A DNA stretch of 64,000 nucleotides, taken from positions 4,758,620 through 4,822,619 of the forward strand of contig NC_087389.1 of the NCBI RefSeq assembly GCF_963675165.1. The letters are read 5' to 3'. The translations under genes were made by a program, and so were the position numbers. Position 1 is the first letter of the stretch. Each line of letters begins with the position of its first letter. Below the pieces are notes generated by a model. That model searched no databases. It was not told the origin of the DNA and saw only the letters and a program-made list of their open reading frames with translations. Shown in pieces: positions 11,973 to 22,466 of the stretch. This DNA comes from Halichondria panicea. Its lineage: Eukaryota > Porifera > Demospongiae > Suberitida > Halichondriidae.

Positions 11973-12713
11973 GATCTACTATAGCTCGACTACTAGCTAG
12001 CTAGCTAGCTGTTCTGAACTTCATGGAGCAAGTAGGTAAGGTAGCTTGAGATAAGGGGGGTGCTCCAGCACCCTGAGCACCCGTGCTTCCTACGCCACTG
12101 TATACAGTCATGCTATGAAGTGTCATGCTAAACTTAAATCTAGTTTCCAATGGCAGGTACGTGTTAGTCCTGTGGAGTTGAGTGCACTAAAACCTGGACC
12201 ACACCTACTGATGATCATGCACGACAAAGAGATGAGTGTGAATATTGTAGACAATTGCTCATTAGGCCACTCCAAGTGATACTCTGGTTTCTGGTTCACC
12301 GCCCGCATCAGATTTTATTCTTGCATGAGTTCTATCTCATTAGTGGATTTCTATCTCATTATTTCTACTACGCATGCGCAGAATGGTCCATGTGGTATAA
12401 AATAGTGTGATAATGATATCCATTTGCAAAATAATGAGATTCATAAGGTGAAATTGATAATGACATAATGAGAAAAGCCGCCCGCCCGCATGCAATTAGA
12501 AAAACTTCAGGACCAGAAACCAGAGTGTCACTTGGAGTAGCCTTAGCTTTGACATTGAGAACACACCAGACAATCCGCACAATAACATTTGAGTTAGTAT
12601 AATTATACTATCAGCTATATATACGTATAAACACATTAATATATTTATTATAGGTAAGTGTTCATACAAAAACTATTATTTCAGCACATAATTATAGTTT
12701 TAGTTTGTTCTTA
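11973..12713. other. Intergenic sequence with a MITE end
   Basis: A right-hand terminus of the CAGTGGCGTAGCC family (ending CTACGCCACTG at about 12101, preceded by a GGGGGGTGCTCCAGCACC palindrome) stands without a partner end. Nothing else recognisable. Confidence 0.5.
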
Positions 12714-13595
12714 TTAATTGACTGTGCCAACTTTGTTGTACTTCATCCTCTTTGATGTAGGAGCATAATCATCTTGATTAGAGCGTTTCCTCTTTCGTGT
12801 GGGGTTGTTGTGAACCTTGTACCTCTGAATAGCGGTTTCCTTTGACTCAGTGGGCTTGATGCAGGGCATTTCTTGTTTAGAAAGCTTCTGGGCTATAGGT
12901 TTTGCAATTTTTGCTACCAGATCATCTATTGGTACAATGTGCTCAGTAAGCCGATTGAAAGGGAAATCAGGATGAGCAATAATCTCCTTCAACTGTTTGA
13001 CATCCCTCATTGCATCATGAGTATCTTTATCATTGTACGGTGTAATTCCAAACAGTTTGCGGTGTACTGTTTGCCTTTGCAAATTCTTACAAGTGGCTAG
13101 TTTTTGTCCAAGAGGATCTTTTGTATCTTTAGCAATTTTCCTTATCAGTGGTAGAGCATCTGAGAAGATGAGAGTGCGTTCCTCTATGGTCATTGAAATC
13201 CCACAGTCAATAAAAGCCTTTATGAGAAAGGGAGCATCATGTCCCTTGCTATTGTAACCAATGAGAAGAATTGTAGATCCAGGCTCAGAGTTGGTGTTTA
13301 GGAAAGCAACAAGGTCAGAAATAGCCTGAGACTCACTAACAGTGTCCTCAACTTCCTGTTGATTAAGCAAGAGAATTGTCTTACCACCCCGACAGTCTGT
13401 AGTAAAACCACTTGTTTCACTGGCTTTGAAGTGAAATTCAGTGCTTGGTATGATGTACCGGTTAAAGCTGCTTGCACCTGTGTATGATAGAACACCTATT
13501 TGACAAATGTCTTGTTTCTTTGTTGGAGAGCAGCTGAAAAATCCAGTTGTTTCCAGATTGAATAAAAATATATAAATTTTATCAATTATTCCCAT
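12714..13595 (-). CDS. DEDDh 3'-5' exonuclease-fold protein, copy 1 (first catalytic Asp replaced)
   Basis: Single-exon gene of 293 aa. The start is placed at MGIIDKIYIFLFN, which aligns with the start of copy 2; 36 further in-frame codons upstream have no counterpart. Exo I reads FNLETTG (residues about 11-17) where DEDDh enzymes have D-x-E. Exo II is GYNSKGHDAPFL (about 120) and Exo III is THDAMRDVKQL (about 198), with His and Asp kept. The fold is the TREX/DnaQ-type nuclease of DNA or RNA 3' ends. The Asp-to-Asn change in Exo I removes a metal ligand, so the protein may bind but not cut. The C terminus is basic (RKRKRSNQDD...SKRMK), like a bipartite nuclear-localisation signal. Tandem partner of the gene at 15479 with related flanks, so the pair arose by local duplication. 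Target unknown. Confidence 0.75.
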   Translation of the reverse strand: MGIIDKIYIFLFNLETTGFFSCSPTKKQDICQIGVLSYTGASSFNRYIIPSTEFHFKASETSGFTTDCRGGKTILLLNQQEVEDTVSESQAISDLVAFLNTNSEPGSTILLIGYNSKGHDAPFLIKAFIDCGISMTIEERTLIFSDALPLIRKIAKDTKDPLGQKLATCKNLQRQTVHRKLFGITPYNDKDTHDAMRDVKQLKEIIAHPDFPFNRLTEHIVPIDDLVAKIAKPIAQKLSKQEMPCIKPTESKETAIQRYKVHNNPTRKRKRSNQDDYAPTSKRMKYNKVGTVN

Positions 13596-15478
13596 TGTAG
13601 TAGAAGTATCCTGTGTGTATGCATGTGTATATATGTAATGAGATGTGAAACCTTCCCTGCATGGAGTCCAACAATCATGCAATTGCAAAGATTGTCCATG
13701 CATTAAAGAACAGGAAAGTGAATTTAAATATGGTATATAAATTACAACCTATTTTGAGTGAGGCATATATAAGGAGGCACATTGAACGATCCTCAGACCT
13801 AGAGATACACTCAAGGTGTGTTATGAAGCCATAATTGACCATTTAACAAGTTCCAGGACCATTCTCAGATCTCAGACTTTAACAGTATATATCGTATAAT
13901 TATAACTAGAAAATTAGGCGGGTATCGCTATTTAAACCGATTTAGTGTTTAGTATTATTAAACTAACACATGCATGCCCTTGGTGACGCCCACATACAGA
14001 GCATGTACGGTGATTATAAAAAATGAATGGTTACTATAATTATAGCATACATACATGCATGCATGCACTGTTGGTCACTGGATTCTCCTCAAGAAAAAGC
14101 GTGAAAAAAGCTAATATTGCATTTTGATATCTGTAGATTCGATCAGAGTGGCTTGGCTAATGCAGTGACGAATGAATTGTCTGTATAGCACAATTTACAA
14201 GTATAAGTGCATAGCATATACCAGTTTACCGCAATAAGGAAGCCATAATTTACCACATAACTTAATTCTAGGACCATTCTCAGATCTCAAAATGTAACAG
14301 TCAGGGTTTCATCTAGTGGGGGGGACAGGAATGAAGCTTCCCCATAGAATAATGACATCATCACAGACAGTATATAACTAGATCTACTGTGATGCACTAG
14401 TATGTAATAAGGGGTGTGGTCAACAAATGTGGGAGTGCTAAAAAATGTACGGCGTGCGCAATTAACCTCCCTCCCCAACTTTTAATCCTATAGATGAAAC
14501 CCTGACAGTATACCAAATAGAAAATTTGGCAGGTACTATAATTATTTGGTAAAATAAATTGCATGACTTGGCGTTTTCTACGTGACTATATAATTATGTG
14601 AAAACCTGAGGCCATACCATTTCCCCAGGAGTCAAGCATAAGGGAGGTACACTGGACGGACCCTAATCCATATTGTCCAGGACCTTGAGTGGTTGACACT
14701 CTTGCCTGATCCTGAATTGCTAGCTAGTTACATGTATAATTATACATAACGGCATTAATTTGATTGTTCATAATAATAATGGAATTAAGCTATAGCTAGT
14801 ATATAACACATGTATGCCCTTGGTGACGCCCACATACAGAGTACGTACCGTGATTGGAAAAAACGGTACTATAGCAGTACACTGCTGTTGGTAGATACGT
14901 CACTAAATAGAAAAGAAAATGAAAAGCTAATTATTTCTAGTGCATCTTAACAATGTCATCTAAATCTCGATCCCAGAGTGCATGCATGCATGGCTTGGCT
15001 TATTGGGTGGAGTCTAACCAACTGCGTACGGTTGGGCACCACTGCAATGTCAGGTTTTGTTCCTGCTGCAGAAATTTTGCAACCCAATCAGATTGCAGAG
15101 TTCAAGTGCTGAAGGCGTGAGTCAGTAACTATAGTAAACGGTTGCACGCCCTATTTGAGCTCCCTACCGAATAGCTATTTCCTGGACAAAGCTTCACTGT
15201 GCCGATTACCTACTATCATGGTAGGATCTTTGACCAGCCATAAAATGCTATGTTTAAACAACGTGCTAAACCCACATTATTTTGCTGTGTTTCCATCCAC
15301 ACCTATATATGCACAGCAAAGAAGCTTGCTCATTAGCTTTGACATTGAAAACACACTCGCACTAAAGAGTTCTTACACTACATATCAGCTACGAATATAA
15401 ATAATTATAAGCAATTAGGTCTTATATACGAAAGTATATACTATTTCTAGGCATTGTGTAGCTTTTATAAGTATCAGT
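13596..15478. other. Spacer between exonuclease-like copies, locally repeated
   Basis: Contains repeated blocks instead of genes. The motif CCCTTGGTGACGCCCACATA with its flanks occurs near 13977 and 14817, and in variant form near 16831. A short element with GGAGGTACACTGGACGGACC lies at about 14633-14720. Together with the gene pair this shows repeated local duplication. Confidence 0.5.
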
Positions 15479-16384
15479 TCATTCAATTAATTGACTATAT
15501 GCCAAAGGCTTGTCAGCTTTTCCGTGTCTCATCTTTTTTGATGTCCTAAGAGCATCATTTTCTATCTCCTGACTAGAACTTTTTCTCTTTTTAGAAGGGT
15601 TGTAAACCTCCTGCTTCTGAATAGCTGTTTTCTCTGCCTCATTGGGTTTGGGGGGCAGATGTGTAGAAAGCTCCTGGGCTATAGGCTTTGTAGTTTTGGC
15701 TACCAAGTCATCTGTTGATCCAATGTGTTTAATAATTAGCCGATTGAAAGGGAAATCAGAATGAGTAATGATATCTCTCAGCTGTTCAACATCCCTCATT
15801 GCATCGTGGGTTTCTGCATCATTGCATGATGTTTTTCCAAACATCTTGCGGTGAACTGTTTGTCTCTTCCTATTCTCACAAGAAGACAGTTTTTGTCCAA
15901 GAGGGTCATGTATATCTTCAGCAACTTTCCATAGGGGTTGAAATGCATCTGAGGTGGTGAGAGTGCGTCCCTCTATGACCATAGGAATTTTACAGTCATC
16001 AAAAGCATCTTTGAGAAAGGGAACGTCATGTTTGTCGCTGTAGTAACCAACAAGACAAATTGTAGACCCAGGCTCAGAATTGGTCTTTAGGAAATCAAGA
16101 AAGTCAGTAATCGCCTGAAACTTAGTAACAGTGTTCGTGACTTCCTGTTGCTTAAGAAGGAGAACGTTTTCGCCATTTTGATTGCTGCTAGAAAATCCAC
16201 TCACTGCAGTAGCCATGGGTTCAAAATCAATGCTTGGTACTACATAGCGGCAAAAGCGGATTGCATCTGGGTGTGATAGAACACCTATTTGACAAAAATC
16301 TTGCTTTTTCGTTTTTTGGTATAAGCCAGTTGTTTCCAAATTGAACAAAAAGACTTTAGCTTCCTCAATTGTTGCCATCGTCAT
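15479..16384 (-). CDS. DEDDh 3'-5' exonuclease-fold protein, copy 2 (first catalytic Asp replaced)
   Basis: Single-exon gene of 301 aa (a start at the second Met, 2 codons in, is equally possible). Exo I reads FNLETTG at residues about 14-20, again with Asn for the first Asp. Exo II is GYYSDKHDVPFL (about 118) and Exo III is THDAMRDVEQL (about 198). The C terminus is Lys/Arg-rich (SKKRKSSSQE...SKKMRHGK), suggesting nuclear entry. It differs from copy 1 at many residues while keeping an open frame and the same unusual Asn. That points to selection on a protein product, not to two dead copies. Substrate and partners cannot be read from the sequence. Confidence 0.75.
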   Translation of the reverse strand: MTMATIEEAKVFLFNLETTGLYQKTKKQDFCQIGVLSHPDAIRFCRYVVPSIDFEPMATAVSGFSSSNQNGENVLLLKQQEVTNTVTKFQAITDFLDFLKTNSEPGSTICLVGYYSDKHDVPFLKDAFDDCKIPMVIEGRTLTTSDAFQPLWKVAEDIHDPLGQKLSSCENRKRQTVHRKMFGKTSCNDAETHDAMRDVEQLRDIITHSDFPFNRLIIKHIGSTDDLVAKTTKPIAQELSTHLPPKPNEAEKTAIQKQEVYNPSKKRKSSSQEIENDALRTSKKMRHGKADKPLAYSQLIE

Positions 16385-19300
16385 ATCGTATCTATATAGA
16401 CAGTATTCTTAAGTTTTCTGTATAATTATGCTGTACATGCATGTGTAAAAGTGTAGCAGTTATTGGGACAGCCACAATAGATTACTATATATACGACCGT
16501 GTCGTAGATATAGTGGTTAGTTTTCACGTGTCAACTTTACTTGGCATTATATCTTTAGGAAAATGAAGGATGCATGGATTTAGTGATCTGATTGAAACCT
16601 AGCTGAGGCCCCTGGTCCCATGCACGTGCACATTTAAGCCATTCAGAACCAGGCATAAGGGAGGTACACTGGACGGACCCTATAATTATGTCCAGGACCT
16701 TAGAGTGGTTGACACTCTTGCCTGATCCTGAATTGCTAGCTATAGCTACACGTATACATACGGCTTGATGCAAATTAATTTGATTGTTCATAATAATAAT
16801 GGAATTAAGCTATAGTATAATTATAACACCCCCTTGGTGACGTCCACGTACAGAGCACGTACAGTGATTAGAAAAAACGGTACTATAGCACTTTTGGTAA
16901 ATACGTCACTGAATAGAAAAGATGAAAAGCTAATATCTAAATTCCTATAGTGCAATTTTGACAATGTCAACTAAATTCGACTTCAGAGTACATGGTTTGG
17001 CATGCATGCAGCCACAAATCATTCTTCTAAATACATGTGGTACTTATAATTATGCATGCATGTGGTCTATCCGTATTTAGAGTTATGCATATGCTATTTT
17101 GGTGATTGCGTTGCCAGGAAGTCCTTCTAAGAACTATTCTGGTCTGTAGCAACATGCAGAACTTGAGTTTCAGTTATCGTTATCACATACTTCCAGTTTC
17201 AGCTTTGTTGCAAGCCATGCGGCATTATAATTATTATATAGCTATAGATTGCTAGCTATATATATAGGTGCTATAGAATGTTGGGAGTTGTTGTGCTATG
17301 TAATAGTTTACTTTACACAATACGATAGACCTATATACAGGGCTAGCTGCAAGAGTGAGAAAATATAGCTGCAAAAGCTGCTGCCAAACCAGTTAATGCA
17401 CCGTTTTTGTACTTGCAACAGTGTATTGTATACTATAAACATGTAAGGTTATACAATGTATTATTATAATTAATGTTTACATCCTGCAAATAATTATATA
17501 TGCAATGCCACGACATGCCACGCCACGCAGTGTTATATATAGTCTATAGAATCAGGCATAAGGGAGGTACACTGAACGGACCCTAATCCATAATGTTCAG
17601 GACCTTGAGTGCATAGTCTATATATACACTCTTGGCTGATACTTATGACTATTTAGCTGGTGCATGTATTATAATAATTGCATTGCATGTCTGGTGTATT
17701 TATGCATATATAAGTATTAGTTTATTGCATGAGCATGCAATATCTGTCGTATTGCACAAATGGTTATGCAATACCGTATTTATCGGACAGCAACAAATAA
17801 TTATTTTGTGGAACACATGCAGAGAGCATGTGAAGTGTCCGAAATAATTAGAACTTGTTATAGCTTGTAAGCTATATAGTTAAGTTTAGTGTGCGACTGA
17901 ATAGTTGCACTAGCTAATCCTCAAAGCTATATCTACCTTGCAGCACTCTTACTGGCTGGCTACGTTGTTTGGAATGTATATAACTCAACTTTTCAAGGTA
18001 TTGTCCAGATATTTAGAACAAATGCAGTTAAAGCACCGGAGTGTCTGTTGTATTAGAACAACGAACATTTCCCAGGAGAGTGTCTGGGGATAATTATGCG
18101 TCTGGAAGTGTCCGATAACTTAGAAGATATATACGGTAACTGATTTGTTACGTGGGAGAAGCACAGTAACCAATAATGTCATTTAGTAAATGGACCTTAT
18201 ATGTATATATGCAGTGCTATATAATAATAGCTTTGCAGTATAATGAGATTCATACATTTTGCATTCCTTATTTTGATACCACATAAATGCAGGTTAGTTG
18301 TAACTTTCAAGCAAGCTTTCTGGCTGTGCAAAATTATTATGGCATATATTAATCGCACTGTGCATGGTCACTTGTTAGCTACGCACCATGTAATATGCCG
18401 TATATATTTGCACTGTTGTTTCTTTGATGTTTGCTCAAACAGTCATATGCAACAAAGTATACTATAAATACTAAAAATTTCTGCGAATGAGAGTAAAATC
18501 GCACTATATACTCGCAGATAATTGGAAATTGCATTTCAGCATTATTTTTGCAACTTGAGCAAGAATTAGCAGAATTTAATAACAGCAAAATGAGCTAAAC
18601 AGTCTACCTGTGAAAATATTTCACCTTAAGGTACTCACTTCAACATTCAATACAGCTGTAACATTACCTTGTGTCCAACAAATAAGTATATCAGTGCTAT
18701 GGCTAAAGTTGGTTAAAGTTGCATATGGTTCTCACTTGAAGGAAACTTGAGGTGTCTAACTGTTATGATAAGTGCATGGACAGGGATCCTTTTTATAGAA
18801 AAGTGTTGTTGTTGCAATTTAGTCACACTGTAATAGGTACTTTACCTGGGACATTCCCATTCTCTATGGGGGCCTATCCCTGGGAGTTTTTTTTTTGTTG
18901 TTGACACTTGTCTACACTATAATTCCCTGGGATTCTCCCCAAACATGCAGTATAATGAACAACACCTGTGCATGTTTGGGGAGAGTCCCAGGGAATGGCC
19001 TGAGATAGATTGGGGAGAATCCCAGGGGATGGCCAGAGATAGATTGGGGAGAGTCCCAGGGGGTGGCCTGAGATTTACATGAATGCAGCATGCCTATAAA
19101 AAGAATCAGCAAACTCATTTGAGCTAAACTATAGGTCAAGTGAAGTTGATGCTCATTGCATAAGACTCAACACCAGAATTAAAGGTGAGAACTTCATTGT
19201 ATATAATAGCAAATTCTAGGATTAGGCCCTTCAAACTTAATTACTAATTATTTCACAAACTTTTCAGCATCTTTTCCCTCTTAACAAATTAGCGTTAGTT

Positions 19301-19604
19301 TTGTCGCACAACATCCGTGAAACATGCATGCATGCAATTGTAAATAATGTTTTGTGGCGTGGCGACATAATTTTATGTTCACATGTAATTTGTTTGCGTT
19401 TTCACTGTTTACTCATTTTGCTGGTATTAAATTTGCTAAATCCTAGCTGCTCAAGTTGTGAAATTAATGTGATTCATAGCGTTTCTAATTACTCGCAAAT
19501 GGTTTTCATTGCATTTCCGCAAGTACAAATGTTTGCAATTTTACTCCCATTTGCAGAAATAGCAGAAATTAATACTCGCAAACACTATACTCAGAAGCCA
19601 CTAA
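16385..19604. other. Gene-poor spacer with short repeats
   Basis: No supported gene. It holds two copies of the GGAGGTACACTGGACGGACC element (about 16649-16740 and 17553-17640), a third copy of the CCCCTTGGTGACG block near 16831, long stretches of TATAATTAT-type sequence, and a minisatellite at 18976. The open frames at 17632-17847, 18243-18467 and 19301-19618 have no family signature. Confidence 0.45.
18976..19077 (+). repeat. 34-bp tandem repeat, three units
   Basis: Three adjacent units beginning TTGGGGAGAGTCCCAGGG and containing ATGGCCTGAGATAGA, differing at a few positions. An inverted partial copy (GGGATTCTCCCCAAACATG) lies just to the left at about 18928. Confidence 0.75.
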
Positions 19605-20365
19605 TATGGTGGCCCTGACTATTTCGCGTTTGCGGTTCATTTCGCAGTTCAACTACGCTTCTGCAGTTCGCTTTTGCAGTTTGCTTTTGCAGTTCGCTTT
19701 TCACTTTTTGCAGTTCCCTTTTGCAGTTCCCTTCTGCAATTTGCTTTTGCATCTGCAGTTCGCTTTTGCAGTTGCTCAATCACAATAATCACGTGACATC
19801 ACATGTGCTTCCAATTCAACATCATTTTACATGCAGCATTAAGTGAAGAGGTACTGTACATAGTATAGCACTGACCTAGAATTAAGCAAGCCTGTAGAAA
19901 CAGGTTACCATGCATAATAAACAACAATAGATACGTATGTTTGTTGCAACGCTTCTATAATAAGAAACAGGCAAGAGAATAATTATGCTGTCTGTGTTTG
20001 AACGATTATTTTGTAGGGTCTCCACGAGTGAAAATATTTCATCCGTTGAAATAGGGTATTCAATATCTGCATACAACCTATTATATTACCCTACCGTTGA
20101 GTTGTTGTGTAGATAAATGTGCCGTGATAAACGTTAAACACAGACAGACAGACACAGCAGAGATATTAGGCTGAGAGTACAGCTATAGCTAGGCATAATT
20201 ATTCTCTTGCCTGTTTCTTACTAAAGCACATGTGATGTCACGTGATTATTATGGTTAGACATGCAACTGCTGCAAAAGCAAACTGCAGAAGCGAACTGCA
20301 AAAGCGAACTGCAAAATGAACCACAAACGCAAAATGGAGTAGGTGTATACCTCAGGGCTACCGTA
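19605..20365. mobile_element. Foldback element FB2 (TATGGTGGCCCTGA termini, 6-bp TSD)
   Basis: 761 bp flanked by CACTAA (19599-19604 and 20366-20371). Left end TATGGTGGCCCTGA; right end inverted as TCAGGGCTACCGTA. Subterminal arms on both sides are arrays of a CTTTTGCAGTTCG-type unit. The inner arms match as AGCACATGTGATGTCACGTG. No transposase. Confidence 0.85.
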
Positions 20366-20639
20366 CACTAAACCAGAAAGTTTAGACTCCGCTTCGTGGT
20401 TTAGTGAGTAGTCAGTATAGTCAGCACTCATTTCAACAAGTGGGACATAAGTCCAAAAGTAGATTTCATTTACACACAGTGCAACATGCGCACTGCAATA
20501 TTGCAATATATGGATGTAGTGATGCACCATGCATGCCATATACAGAGCACTGGATTGCTGCCCATGCATGCACTCACTGGGAAACAACAGGTTTTAGTGA
20601 GATCCAAAAGTCATCAGGCAATAATGTATAAACATACAC

Positions 20640-20695
20640 TAAGGTCCTGGACATTATGGATTAGGGTCCGTCCAGTGTGCCTCCCTTACGCCTGA
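20640..20695 (-). repeat. Short dispersed GGACGGACC repeat, inverted copy
   Basis: Reverse-strand copy of the roughly 90-bp unit also seen at 14633, 16649 and 17553. A further shortened inverted copy lies at 20819-20875. The unit contains CTGGAC and GTCCAG facing each other, so it can form a small hairpin. Confidence 0.6.
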
Positions 20696-20886
20696 TGATA
20701 GACCATGCATGCATACCTGATTGCATTCAGGTTGTACACCATCTGAGACATAATTATATATATAGTCCAGACTGATTGTGCATACTGATAGGAAGGCGAG
20801 TGCATGTATAGACCATGCAAGGTCCTGGACAAGTCCGTCCAGTGTGCCTCTCTTGTGCCTCTCTTATGCTTGACGCTAGAGAAACT

Positions 20887-21617
20887 TACAGTGGCCCTCC
20901 TAGTTGATAGTTCATACTTGATAGTTCAAATGCGTAGTTGGTAGTTCGCAGTTGCTACTTGATAGTTCAAATGCGTAGTTGGTAGTTCGCAGTTGCTACT
21001 TGATAGTTCAAACGTGTAGTTGGTAGTTCGCATGCAGTTGCTAATTGATAGTTCAAACGCGTAGTTAGCAGTTGGCAGTTGGTAGTTGGCAGTTAGTAGT
21101 TCGCAGTTGCCAACTGCCAACTGGCCAACTACCAACTGGCCAACTGCCAACTACCAACTGCCAACTGGCCAACTGCCAACTACCAACTATACCAACTGGC
21201 CAACTGGCCAACTGCCAACTGCCAACGGGCCGGCCCAACTGCCACTGCCAACTACCAACTATACCAACTGCCAACTGCCAACTACCAACTATATACCAAT
21301 TGGCCAACTGCCAACTACCAACTATACCAACTGGCCAACTGGCCAACTGGCCAACTGCCAACTGCCAACTGGCCAAGTGCCAACTACCAACTACCAACTA
21401 CTAACTGCCAACTGGCCAACTGCCAACTACCAACTGGCCAATTGGCCAACTGCCAACTGCACCAACTACCAACTGGCCAACTACCAACTACCAACTGGCC
21501 AACTGCCAACTGGCCAACTGCCAACTGCCAACTACCAACTACCAACTACCAACTGGCCAACTGCCAACTGCCAACTACCAACTACCAACTATAGGAGTAG
21601 CACTCAGGGCAACCATA
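20887..21617. mobile_element. Foldback element FB3 built of minisatellite (6-bp TSD)
   Basis: 731 bp flanked by GAAACT (20881-20886 and 21618-21623). Left end TACAGTGGCCCT; right end AGGGCAACCATA. The left arm is a roughly 40-bp tandem repeat (GATAGTTCAAATGCGTAGTT type, about 20905-21060). The rest is a 7-bp array. No coding content. Confidence 0.85.
21066..21592 (+). repeat. Heptamer minisatellite (CCAACTG / CCAACTA / GCCAACT)
   Basis: About 500 bp of nearly uninterrupted 7-base units, mostly CCAACTG and CCAACTA, with the opposite orientation (CAGTTGG) at its left edge. It gives long open frames on both strands that encode only repeats; none is a gene. Confidence 0.9.
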
Positions 21618-21623
21618 GAAACT

Positions 21624-22466
21624 AGAGCACTGCAGTGCAAACCCTCGGCGTTAATTTGGAGTTTAGGGCATGCATGGGTACCGGGAAGATTAGCTCAGAG
21701 GAGGAATGTCAAGGCCAAAAAGACATTAATAATTAACTTCTCCTCTGAGATTAGCTTCGAGTGAAAAGGTGCACCGCGAGTGCTGGTGCCTTGGTGCATG
21801 TGTATATTACTTTAATATTGCTATTGAATACACAGATATCACAATGAACGTGTTTGTATTAATTTTGCAGGCTAATTCAAGAGGGGATGATCCACCATGA
21901 TTGATGAAAGAATGCTAAAATATTAATGGCTGCTGCATCAGTTTAGTATAGAGCCATAACTGCAGATCTCTTCTCATTCTTGCAGCTACCAATAGAGCTA
22001 GCGTTTTATAGTAAGTACAGAGTAGAGAGTAGCGACCACAATACAATGAAAATGTGGCGCATGCACAAATAACTACTATGGTAGTGGTTTGCCTATATAC
22101 CATTATAAAAGCGAAAACTCGACCTGGGAGAGGTAGTACCTTGATTGCGCATGCGCACCGAGGCTTTGTTAATTTTGATTGCGGTCAATGATGTACTATA
22201 TATACTGTATTTTGTGAAAACACTAGTCTAATGTGAAAGACTGCTCAGGTGCCAATCTTTATTCATAGTGAGTGTGCAATTAATGCCATCTCCATGCAAT
22301 CTATAAGTTTAGCTTTGGTTTTAATGCGCAAATAGATAATTATAATAGTCTATAGTTTTTGCAGCTTGATACTTGTAAGCAAAAATAACAGAAACATTTT
22401 GCTTTATGAAATGCAGGTCGCTTCAACAACTTCTTCTGTGACCAGTTGCTTCTGCTATCTTTTGTG
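21624..22466. other. Spacer with degenerate R1 repeat
   Basis: A diverged inverted R1 copy lies at about 21780-22050 (AGAGCTAGCGTTTTATAGT and the neighbouring GCAGCTACCAATAGAGC). The part before the OB-fold gene shows no clear promoter motif. Confidence 0.4.

Noticed and set aside
21065-21625. Three overlapping open frames of 110-179 codons, and a CRISPR-like look of regular short units
   Set aside because: The sequence is a 7-bp minisatellite without unique spacers; the frames encode only repeat products on both strands.
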